From Urophycis tenuis (Eukaryota > Chordata > Actinopteri > Gadiformes > Phycidae), in assembly GCA_036785325.1 (NCBI GenBank), contig JAXIVH010000001.1, positions 17,705,417-17,769,416 of the forward strand: a stretch of 64,000 nt of DNA, given 5' to 3'. The translations under genes were made by a program, and so were the position numbers. Under the pieces are notes generated by a model. The model worked only from the letters and a program-made list of their open reading frames with translations. It was not told the DNA's origin and did no database searches. Position 1 is the first letter of the stretch. The number at the start of each line of letters is the position of its first letter. Below, piece after piece: positions 23,380 to 35,304 of this stretch.

Positions 23380-26300
23380 GCAATATTTGTATAATATTGT
23401 TATATTACAAGTATTGCAATTATATTATGTATATATATATATGTGTATTGTGCATAAATCATCAGAAATGCATCAAGATGAATTTTATAGTAAGCTGTTC
23501 GCTTGCATACAAAATGTTTCTGGACACACAAGAATGCAAGATGACTGAAGCCGATGCAGTGGTGTGGTGTTCACACCAGGGCGGCCCGCACAGTACATAC
23601 CATGTCTGTGTACGTCACCTTCTTCTTTGCAAAGTCCTTAGAAAAGGCCGAGGTGCCGGCGCTGTCGGGGAACAGCTTCTCCAACGCAGCCAGGGCGCGT
23701 AGGACTTGGCCTCCTTCTTGTTGGAGCCCCTCCCCTTGAACTTCTGCCCGTCCACCTCCACCTGAGAGCACAACCAGCTGGATGCATGTTTCCACGGCAA
23801 TGTGCCACTGCGGTGCCAGGAGGCGTGGACACCCTCGCGCAGAGATGAGTTTCCCCTCTAGAGACTTTGAAACAGAAAGCTCTGAAGCAACTCAGGTGTT
23901 GTAACCGTGTAAACCGAATCAGAGCAACTACCGTTGGACAATTCATCTGAGTGTCGTTGTGTGTTTTATTAATAGCCCACAGCAGTTTTTTTGTATTGTT
24001 TTTGTATTGGATTTGAATTAATATTATTTGCAGTGTGTATCCGATGTCATCAAACGTATGTTGTTTACGTAACACTTTCATGATAGTAGAGATTTTTACT
24101 TATGACTTGATTACGCCAATGTTCTCTTCACCTTATCGGATCCTCAGATATTGTTCTAGAGGACTGGACTTTTGTAGTCTCATACTCGCAGCAGCATAAA
24201 GGTCTCAGCATGCAGTCTGCGTGGTCTGTCTGAATGGACGGATGGCACCGTTTTAAATGTATGTCATTACACCAACGTACACTAGGGGGTGATTTATCCC
24301 TAACAATGCAGCCAATGTGCACATCTGTGGCTAATCGACAAACAATAAAGGCTGGGTTATGCTTTGTTTATGCTTCCGCGTCGAGACAACGCTGGGGGGT
24401 TGCGGACCCTTTACGTCCTCGACGTGCACCTCCCAAAATCCTAGATGCGCGTCCAGGCGACGCAACCCCAACGCAGCGGCTTTGGCTGTGATTGGTCCAC
24501 TAACTACATTGGCTGGAGACCGCTTTTCCGGTTTCCACTCGTAAACACCGCTACGGTGTAAACACAGCCTTGATAAATGCTTTGACTGATTGGCGACAAC
24601 ATAAACTTTTGCCTTCATTTCTGTAAACTTTTTTTTAACTCGCTAGTAATCCGTATGTAATGACCAGAATGGTCATTCTGGTCCCTCTACCGGTGTGGCA
24701 ATGAACACGGGCTCATGACTGCGTCCGAGCAACTGCGTGGCCATTGCGTGATCACGACACAATCCCTACGCAGAAGCATAAACCAGCCTTAACTGGTGAA
24801 CACACCACCTATGACTCGCATATCATTGGGAGTGTATCAAAACCTTTCAAAAGTGGAGCAATGATAACATGACAACGTTTACCAGAATCAAAGCTAGACT
24901 GACTGTGGTAATCAAAGACTGTGGCCTGCAACAAGAGAGAGACTGCACACACGCGGCCCCAGCGGCAATTCACGTCAAGTCAACCCCATCAGTGATCCGC
25001 ATCATCTAGGTGGACGTTGAATGTCGCGCGCGGGCCGGTGGGTCGGTTTGCTCATGGGCAGCAGCAGCCGCCCGCCCGGGCGGCGTATATCAGAGGGCTG
25101 AGAGCGCCGTCGCATCACTTCCGGCGATCGGGACACGAATGCGCCATCGACCGCCGTTTCACGTTCACCACCGACACGCCAATAATGAAGACGAAGCACG
25201 AAGGCCGGGTTCGAGCCCCGCGGCGCCGGGCCGACCCACCTCCATGATGAAGCACTTCTCGTGGGAGCCGCCCGTCTCGGCCGACAGCTCGTACTTCAGG
25301 CTGCGGCGCTCTTCTCGTTGAGCTCATCACCGGGTTCTTCCCGTGCTTGGTGAGGATGGGGCCCGCCGCTCCCTGCCAGGGGGTGGGGGGGGGGGGGGAG
25401 ACACACAGAGCGTTACCCACCAGCGATCGGCCCGTCCTGGCTCGGCGCCGACCGCGACGTTAGCTTAAAAAAAGGTGGCGCTGCTCACGTCTTCCGATCC
25501 GGAGGCCGAGGCCACGGAGCCGCTGCCCGCCGCCTTGCCGGCGCCGTCGCCCTCGGCGGGGGGCTCGGCGGGCTTGGGTTCTGACCCGGTGGGCAGGCCC
25601 AGCTCCTGCAGTACCTGGTGGGGGGGGACACGGGTGGGCGTTCAATGAGCTCTGCCAATTCACCGGGGGCCTCGTTGTTTCTACCTGCAGCTCTGGAAAC
25701 ACTCCTTTATGATATCATGTGGGAGTGATCTTAACGTAAACTAGAAAATGTAATTCCACGTGAGGAATTACTTGTTTTAGAGAGATTAGAGCCAATTTCA
25801 TTGTCATTGTGCAGAGTACAGTACAGAGTAAAGTACAGAGATAACGAAATGTAGTTGGCGTTCTAACCAGAAGTGCAAAGGATTAAGGTGCAGTATTGTA
25901 CTTGAGTAGTGCAATATTGGTAGAGAGTTTTAAAGTGGCAGTCGTAATTAAAACGACAGTAGTCAACCACAGTACGTAATAGTAAACAATAAACAGATAG
26001 TGCAGGAGTTAGTAATTGTTGCGGTAGTGACAGTGTGCATTTACAGTTGTGCATAGAATGCCCGTAATCATTGAGATGTATTTAGTTGAGGTGGGGAGAT
26101 CGAACCGCCGACCCTCCGGTTGTGGCACACGCTCTACCCACTGAGCTATGCCACCCGGTTAACAGCAGGAAAGCAATTAGCGGAATCAAACGGAACAATT
26201 GTAAACCTAGGCTCAATGTTATCTCTATGGGAGTTTTTTTTGCATGTTTAATCGCAAATATTTCAAAAAGTATAAAGTTTACAAAAATGATACGTATAGC

Positions 26301-27682
26301 ACAGCTACGTAGTGCATTACAGACACACTGTTTCATTACAGTTACTTTCTAATTTTGTATATAGTATTTGTATATACTTTGTTGGTATGTTGGTATGTGC
26401 CTTGTTTTAGTTATTTATTATTTAATATTTATCTTTTTGCACTGAAGGGAGAGCTGTGCCTCAATTTCGTTGTGCCACCGTATTTTTTTATACTGTTGTA
26501 CAATGACAATAAAGATTCTATTCTTTTATATTCTACAGACCTTTGTAATATACTTTGAATGAAATTGCGAGGTTCAGTCGTTTAGCTTCCATTAATTTGC
26601 CCAAATTTGTGTGTGAAGAAGAATGACGAAAGGCGACATCTAGCTTGTGCATTCCTACGCACAGTAAAACACCCACAGGCTTTAAGAAGGGGGACCAGCA
26701 GCAACACGCCCTTCATTTTACCTTGGTCGCCACGTTGAGTTTCGCAACTCGCTTCGAGGGCCCCGTGGCCTCGTAGGTGTGGCTGTTCAGGTCCACGGCC
26801 ATGGTGAACACCGGCTCATGGACCGGGCCCACCTGAGAGACCAGCCGGTAATCCAGGCCGGGCTTGTACTGGTTCAGACGCATCACCGCGTTCATGCAGA
26901 GGTCGTCCGAGACTGGGGGGGGGGGGGGGGGGGACAACAACAACAGGGGGACATGAAAGGTCCAAGGAGACCCTCTTGTGGTGTCATCATCGAGCATTGC
27001 AACCAACGCAACGCTTTGAAAGAGAAAGAGCTTTGAAAGAGATGAGGACGACACTTTGAGTAGCACTGACATGATTTCCTCTCAAAGCGATTGTGCTTCT
27101 GGAACTTGAGGAATTTCCTCTGCTTGCTGTTGAGCTGGCGGTCGTCCCCGGGGCTATCCATCTCTGGGAACGGCCGCTTCGCCGGCTGCTTCATCGGCCC
27201 CGCCAGATCGATTTGGGCTGGAGGCAACAACGGGGGGGGGGGGGGAAAGTCACTGAGGACCGGTCTGACTGCATTACACAGAGTCAGGTCCCGGCACGAC
27301 ACCCTGACTCAACATCTTAAGTTTATTAAAGTCGGCGCGTTAACGGTGAGTCACGCACCTTTGGCGTCTTTGGCGCCGGCTCCCGTTAAACCTCTGCGGG
27401 CCGGACGGGTACGGATGTCCATCCCCAGCACCTTGTGCAGCTGTCTGAACGCCGACAGTCTCAGGGCGTGCTTGGGAGACGAGACACAAGACGTTTACAA
27501 GAGAAATTCCCGCACAACGCTTTGCCACCGCGCACACTTCCAACGCTGAGGCCCAGCCTCACCTGAGCACTCTGGGTGAGGTCTTCCCGTTGCTGAGGTT
27601 CAAGGTGTGCGATAGCGTCGGTGGCTTCTCTTTCACATGGATCCTTGATACCCGGGCCACCTTGTACACGCAATACACACGC

Positions 27683-27716
<34 letters not shown>

Positions 27717-30700
27717 GCACACACAAGCACACACAAGCACACACACACACCTTTAAGTTAACCCTTTGGACACGCCCAGACAACGACCACACCGCGAGAA
27801 GCCTCGGCTGACCAACCTTCAGTAGAATGCCAGAAGCAATGCACTCCAGTACCCTTCGGATGGCCTCGCCCACTTCCATCGGCCGCTCGTACGTCCCGAT
27901 GGACTTCTCCACCAGCAGCTCCAGAGGCTAGGACAGAGACAGACAGACAGACAGACAGACTTTATTGATCCCTGAGGGAAATTGAGGGAGCGAAGAGGGA
28001 GCGAAGGGAAACACTGCAATTGCGAATTGAGACGCACAACGGTCTAAAATCAGCAGCCAGGTGAGCGGGGGGGGGGGGGGAAAGAAGAATTACTCTTTTG
28101 ATCCCGTGAGGGAAATTTGGTCTCTGCATTTAACCCAATCGTGAATTAGTGGAATTACACTCATCACAGTGATGGTGAGGCACACAGTGAGGTGAAACAC
28201 ACACTAATCCCGAGCCAGTGAGCTGCCAGCAACAGCGGCGCTCGGGAGCAGTGAGGGGCTAGGTGCCTTGCTCAAGGGCACTTCAGACGTTCGTACTGTT
28301 CGGGGTTCGAACCGGCAACCCTCCGGTTACAAGTCCGAAGCCCCTAACCAGTAGGCCGCGGCTGCCCCCCAAAAAAAGTGGAAATTGAATTAATTCATTT
28401 CTGCAAACTTGAAAAGACCTTTTTTTTCCCCCCATCTGAAACGCCCATGTAACAATCAGCGGACGGAGTGTGTAGCTTTATGTGAGTGGATGCGAGCGAC
28501 CCGTGTGTGTGTGTGTGTGCGAAGCGAGCGAGCGCTGTGTGCGCCAGTGTGTCTCTCACCCATCCTGAGAGCGGGGCCCAGGCGGGGGACGCGCTTGCAG
28601 AGGTCCCTCATGACCCGGATCACGATGACGGCCGGACTTCATGTCGTTGACCTTGGCCTGCGATACACAAGCACGCCGTTGACCTTCGTTTACTCGCCAC
28701 GGCGGGTGACAGCCAGCGGTTCAGCCCTTCTCCAAGGTCAGCTTTTTGTTTTTTTGTTGTTTTTTTTTTTAAAACGACAAATCGTCCGCAGTTGACGAAC
28801 ACCTCAAAGAGTCGCCTGATGGTCGCGCTGACATCTTTTATTTTGTGCTCAATACCGAAAGGCTTGTTTGAAAACCCCCAGTTGGTGCAAACCAACGGTA
28901 TGGAAGGGAGAGAAAGTGCAATGCGTGTTAAGAGTAACATCCAAGCATTGGAAGGCAAAGCAACTGGGGGGCAGAGGGACGCCGCGTGGTAGGGGCACTT
29001 TGTCTGGAGAAAACTGAACATCTCTAGGAATACCACAAGATAAGCCTTACAAACCTTCAACTATGCACGTTGCTCTTTGTTTTTGTTTTTTTGTGTGTCT
29101 TAAACAGCTGCAGTAGTTGAGCTACATCAGACAGGTTTAACAAACAACATTTCTCAAGAGAAAAAAAAAAAGAAGATCATTCTTTTGGTACAAGTTAAGG
29201 ACGGTGATGCAAACTGGAACCACTTAGCGTGGCGGAGAGACGCCAAGGCCGATAGGCATTTCTGCCTGTCCAGAGAGTCCGGCGGATCGCTGACCGTTTN
29301 NNNNNNNNNNNNNNNNNNNNNNNNNNNNNNNNNNNNNNNNNNNNNNNNNNNNNNNNNNNNNNNNNNNNNNNNNNNNNNNNNNNNNNNNNNNNNNNNNNNN
29401 NNNNNNNNNNNNNNNNNNNNNNNNNNNNNNNNNNNNNNNNNNNNNNNNNNNNNNNNNNNNNNNNNNNNNNNNNNNNNNNNNNNNNNNNNNNNNNNNNNNG
29501 ATGAATTTTATCGTAAGCCTTGCATATAAAATGTTTCTGGACACACAAGAATGCAAGATGACTGAAGCCGATGCAGTGGTGTGGTGTTCACACCAGGGCG
29601 GCCCACACAGTACATACCATGTCTGTGTACGTCACCTTCTTCTTTGCAAAGTCCTTAGAAAAGGCCGAGGTGCCGGCGCTGTCGGGGAACAGCTTCTCCA
29701 ACGCAGCCAGGGCCGCGTAGGACTTGGCCTCCTTCTTGTTGGAGCCCCTCCCCTTGAACTTCTGCCCGTCCACCTCCACCTGAGAGCACAACCAGCTGGA
29801 TGCATGTTTCCACGGCAATGTGCCACTGCGGTGCCAGGAGGCGTGGACACCCTCGCGCAGAGATGAGTTTCCCCTCTAGAGACTTTGAAACAGAAAGCTC
29901 TGAAGCAACTCCGGTGTTGTAACCGTGTAACCGAATCAGAGCAACTACCGTTGGACAATTCGTCTGAGTGTCGTTGTGTGTTTTATTAATAGCCCACAGC
30001 AGTTTTTTTGTATTGGATTTGAATTAATATTATTTGCAGTGTGTATCCGATGTCATCAAACGTATGTTGTTTACGTAACACTTTCATGATAGTAGAGATT
30101 TTTTCTTATGACTTGATTGCGCCAATGTTCTCTTCACCTTATCGGATCCTCAGATATTGTTCTAGAGGACTGGACTTTGTAGTCTCATACTCGCAGCAGC
30201 ATAAAGGTCTCAGCATGCACTCTGCGTGGTCTGTCTGAATGGACGGATGGCACCGTTTTAAATGTATGTCATTACACCAACATACACTAGGGGGTGATTT
30301 ATCCCCTAACAATGCAGCCAATGTGCACATCTGTGGCTAATCGACAAACAATAAAGGCTGGGTTATCTTTTGTTTATGCTTCCGCGTCGAGACAACGCTG
30401 GGGGGTTGCGCGTCCAGGCGACGCAACCCCAACGCAGCGGCTTTGGCTGTGATTGGTCCGCTAACTACATTGGCTGGAGACCGCTTTTCCGGTTTCCACT
30501 CGTAAACACCGCTACGGTGTAAACACAGCCTTGATAAATGCTTTGACTGATTGGCGACAACATAAACTTTTGCCTTCATTTCTGTAAACTTTTTTTTAAC
30601 TCGCTAGTAATCCGTATGTAATGACCAGAATGGTCATTCTGGTCCCTCTACCGGTGTGGCAATGAACACGGGCTCATGACTGCGTCCGAGCAACTGCGTG

Positions 30701-33395
30701 GCCATTGCGTGATCACGACACAATCCCTACGCAGAAGCATAAACCATCCTTAACTGTTGAACACACCACCTATGACTCGCATATCATTGGGAGTGTATCA
30801 AAACCTTTCAAAAGTGGAGCAATGACAACATGACAACGTTTACCAGAATCAAAGCTAGACTGACTGTGGTATCAAAGACTGAGAGAGACTGCACACACGC
30901 GGCCCCAGCGCCAATTCACGTCAAGTCAACCCCATCAGTGATCCGCATCATCTAGGTGGACGTTGATGTCGCGCGCGGCCGGTCGGTCGGTTTGCTCATG
31001 GGCAGCAGCAGCCGCCCGCCCGGGCGCGTATATCAGAGGGCTGAGAGCGCCGTCGCGTCACTTCCGGCCAATCGGGACACGAATGCGCCATCGACCGCCG
31101 TTTCACGTTCACCACCGACACGCCAATAATGAAGACGAAGCACGAAGCCCGGGTTCGAGCCCCGCGGCGCCGGGCCGACCCACCTCCATGATGAAGCACT
31201 TCTCGTGGGAGCCGCCCGTCTCGGCCGACAGCTCGTACTTCAGGCTGCGGCGCTTCTCGTTGAGCTCCATCACCGGGTTCTTCCCGTGTTTGGTGAGGAT
31301 GGGGCCCGCCGCTCCCTGCCAGGGGGTGGGGGGGGGGGGGGGGGAGACACACAGAGCGTTACCCTCCAGCGATTGGCCCGCCCCGGGTCGGCGCCGACCG
31401 CGACGTTAGCTAAAAAAAAAGGTGGCGCTGCTCACGTCTTCCGATCCGGAGGCCGAGGCCACGGAGCCGCTGCCCGCCGCTTTGCCGGCGCCGTCGCCCT
31501 CGGCGGGGGGCTCGGCGGGCTTGGGTTCTGACCCGGTGGGCAGGCCCAGCTCCTGCAGCACCTGGGGGGGGAGACACAGGGGCGGGCGTTCAATGAGCTC
31601 TGCCAATTCAGCGGGGGCCTCGTTGTTTCTACCTGCAGCTCTGGAAACACTCCTTTATGATATCATGTGGGAGTGATCTTAACGTAAACTAGAAAATGTA
31701 ATTCCATGTGAGGAATTACTTGTTTTAGAGAGATTAGAGCCAATTTTATTGTCATTGTGCAGAGTACAGTACAGAGTAAAGTACAGAGATAACGAAATGT
31801 AGTTGGCGTTCTAACCAGAAGTGCAAAGGATTAAGGTGCAGTATTGTACTTGAGTAGTGCAATATTGGTAGAGAGTTTTAAAGTGGCAGTAGTAATTAAA
31901 ACGACAGTAGTCAACACAGTACGTAATAGTAAACAATAAACAGATAGTGCAGGAGGTAGTAATTGTTGCGGTAGTGACAGTGTGCATTTACAGTTGTGCA
32001 TAGGAATGCCCGTAATCATTGAGATGTATTTAGTTGAGGTGGGGGATCGAACCGGTGATCCTCCGGTTGTGGAACCCACGCTCTACCCACTGAGCAGTGC
32101 CGCCCGGTTAACAGCAGGAAAGCAATTAGCGGAGTCAAACAGAACAATTGTAAAGCTAGGCTAAATGTTATCTCTATGGGAGGTTTTCTTTGCATGTTTA
32201 ATCGCAAATATCTCAAAAAGTATAAAGTTTACAAAATGATACATATAGCACAGCTACATAGTGCATTACAGACCTTTGTAATACACTTTGAATGAAATCG
32301 CGAGGTTCGGTCGTTTAGCTTCCATTAATTTGCCCAAATTTGTGTGTGAAGAATGACATGACGAAAGGCGACATCTAGCTTGTGCATTCCTACGCACAGT
32401 AAAACACCCACAGGCTTTAAGAAGGGGGACCAGCAGCAACACGCCCTCCATTTTACCTTGGTCGCCACGTTGAGTTTCGCAACTCGCTTCGAGGGCCCCG
32501 TGGCCTCGTAGGTGTGGCTGTTCAGGTCCACGGCCATGGTGAACACCGGCTCATGGACCGGGCCCACCTGAGACACCAGCCGGTAATCCAGGCCGGGCTT
32601 GTACTGGTTCAGACGCATCACCGCGTTCATGCAGAGGTCGTCCGAGACTGGGGGGGGGACAACAACAGGGGGACATGAAAGGTCAAGGAGACCCTCTTGT
32701 GGTGTCATCATCGAGCATTGCAACCAACGCAACGCTTTGGAAAGAGAAAGAGCTTTGAAAGAGATGAGGACGACACTTTGAGTAGGACTGACATGATTTC
32801 CTCTCAAAGCGATTGTGCTTCTGGAACTTGAGGAATTTCCTCTGCTTGCTGTTGAGCTGGCGGTCGTCCCCGGGGCTATCCATCTCTGGGAACGGCCGCT
32901 TCGCCGGCTGCTTCATCGGCCCCGCCAGATCGATTTGGGCTGGAGGCAACAGGGGGGTGGGGGGGGGGAAGTCACTGAGGACCGGTCTGACTGCATTACA
33001 CAGAGTCAGGCCCCGGCACGACACCCTGACTCAACATCTTAAGTTTATTAAAGTCGGCGCGTTAACGGCGAGTCACGCACCTTTGGCGTCTTTGGCGCCG
33101 GCTCCCGTTAACCTCTGCGGCCGCACGGGTACGATGTCCATCCCCAGCACCTTGTGCAGCTGTCTGAACGCCGACAGTCTCAGGGCGTGCTTGGGAGATG
33201 AGACGAGACACTAGACGTTTGACAAGGAAAATTCCTGCGCAACTCTTTTTTGCCCACACGCACTTCCAACGCTGAGCCCCGGCCTCAGTCTCACCTGAGC
33301 ACTCTGGGTGAGGTCTTCCCGTTGCTGAGGTTCAAGGTGTGCGATAGCGTCGGTGGCTTCTCTTTCACATGGATCCTTGATACCCGGGCCACCTT

Positions 33396-33453
<58 letters not shown>

Positions 33454-33462
33454 GCACACACA

Positions 33463-33499
<37 letters not shown>

Positions 33500-35170
33500 C
33501 TTTAAGTTAACCCTTTGGACACGCCCAGACAACGACCTCAACACGCGAGAAGCCTCGGCTGACCAACCTTCCAGTAGAATGCCAGAAGCAATGCACTCCA
33601 GTACCCTTCGGAAGGCCTCGCCCACTTCCATCGGCCGCTCGTACGTCCCGATGGACTTCTCCACCAGCAGCTCCAGAGGCTAGGGACAGAGACAGACAGA
33701 CAGACAGACAGACAGACTTTATTGATCCCTGAGGGAAATTGAGGGAGCGAAGAGGGAGCGAAGGGAAACACTGCAATTGCGAATTGAGACGCACAACGGT
33801 CTAAAATCAGCAGCCAGGTGAGCGGGGGGGGGGGGGGGGGGAAAGAAGAATTACTCTTTTGATCCCGTGAGGGAAATTTGGTCTCTGCATTTAACCCAAT
33901 CGTGAATTAGTGGAATACACTCAGCACACAGTGATGGTGAGGCACACAGTGAGGTGAAACACACACTAATCCCGAGGCACTTAGCTGCCTGCAATAGCGG
34001 CGCTCGGGGAGCAGTGAGGGGTTAGGTGCCTTGCTCAAGGGCACTTCAGACGTTCATACTGGTTCAGGGTTCGGTTACAAGTCCGAAGCCCCTAACCAGT
34101 AGGCCGCGGCTGCCCCCCCAAAAAAGTGGAAAGTGGATTGATTCATTTCTGCAAACTTGAAAACACCTTTTTTGCCCATCTGAATCGCCCAAGTAACCAA
34201 TCAGCGGACGGAGTGTGTAGCTTTATGTGAGTGAGTGAGCGACCTCTGTGTGTGTGTGTGTGAGCGAGCGAGCGCTGTGTGCGCCAGTGTGTCTCTCACC
34301 CATCCTGAGAGCGGGGCCCAGGCGGGGACGCGCTTGCAGAGGTCCCTCATCACCCGGATGACGATGACGGCCGACTTCATGTCGTTGACCTTGGCCTGCG
34401 ATACACAAGCACGCCGTTGACCTTCGTTTACTCGCCACGGCGGGTGACAGCCAGCGGTTCAGCCCTTCTCCAAGGTCAGCTTTTTTTTTTTGTTTGTTTC
34501 TTTTTTTTTTTAAACGACAAATCGTCCGCAGTTGACGAACACCTCAAAGAGTCGCCTGATGGTCGCGCTGACATCTTTTTTTTTTTGTGCTCAATACCGA
34601 AAGGCTTGTTTGAAAACCCCCCAGTTGGTGCAAACCAACGGTATGGAAGGGAGAGAAAGTGCAATGCGTGTTAATGAGTAACATCCAAGCATTGGAAGGC
34701 AAAGCAACTGGGGGGCAGAGGGACGCCGCGTGGTAGGGGCATTTTGTCTGGAGAAACTGAACATCTCTAGGAATACCACAAGATAAGCCTTACAACCTTC
34801 AACTATGCACGTTGCTCTTTGTTTTTGTTTTTTTTGTGTGTCTTAAACAGCTGCAGTAGTTGAGCTACATCAGACAGGTTTAACAAACAACATTTCTTAA
34901 GAGAAAAAAAAAAAGAAGATCATTCTTTGGTACAAGTAAGGACGGTGATGCAAACCTGGAACCACTTAGCGTGGCGGAGAGACGCCAAGGCCGATAGGCA
35001 TTTCTGCCTGTCCAGAGAGTCCGGCGGATCGCTGACCGTTTGCGTTTCTATTGACGAGGTGGAGCAAGAAGACAAGGTACAGTTTGACCAAGGGGGTGGC
35101 GTCTGTCTCGCAGCTCAGGGAGTGGCAGGGTGTCCCCAAAGCATCAACAGGCAAGGAAAGGGGAACCCCT

Positions 35171-35223
<53 letters not shown>

Positions 35224-35266
35224 CGAGCTATCGACTCCTTGCGACGTACGTAGCCTCCGCTAATCT

Positions 35267-35304
<38 letters not shown>

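Larger units (their letters stand above)
23477..29299. repeat. Left copy of the 5.8-kb block duplicated across the gap
   Basis: Matches 29500-35041 base for base apart from indels, and ends exactly at the N gap. It contains a second set of ilf3 exons on the minus strand: 29299-29214 (truncated by the gap, donor altered), 28657-28560, 27927-27817, 27660-27563, 27470-27359, 27217-27071, 26912-26722, 25614-25489, 25372-25240, 23761-23601. Compared with the other copy, exon lengths differ by +2 (28657), -1 (27927), +3 (27470), +1 (25372) and -1 (23761), so it cannot be translated. It also has 45 bp and 216 bp absent from the other copy. It is best read as an unmerged contig end from the other haplotype or with uncorrected errors. 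Confidence 0.93.
29500..35041. repeat. Right copy of the block duplicated across the gap
   Basis: Begins GATGAATTTTATCGTAAGC at the first base after the gap, equivalent to 23477 in the left copy, and runs to CTGACCGTTT at 35041, equivalent to the last bases before the gap (29299). All ten complete ilf3 exons in it keep frame and phase, so this copy is the better version of the locus. Confidence 0.93.

Noticed and set aside
24359..24544. Short frames inside the duplicated block
   Set aside because: They fall in ilf3 intron sequence, differ between the two copies, and have no splice or domain support.
26088..26160. tRNA gene on the minus strand
   Set aside because: A and B boxes are present, but the acceptor stem does not pair and it is part of a repeated SINE.
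29185..29556. Open frames crossing the N gap
   Set aside because: They consist mainly of X residues from the 200-N placeholder.
23477..35041. Recent functional exon duplication giving an enlarged ILF3
   Set aside because: The left copy has frame-breaking indels in several exons and both copies abut the gap; overlap of contig ends explains it more simply.
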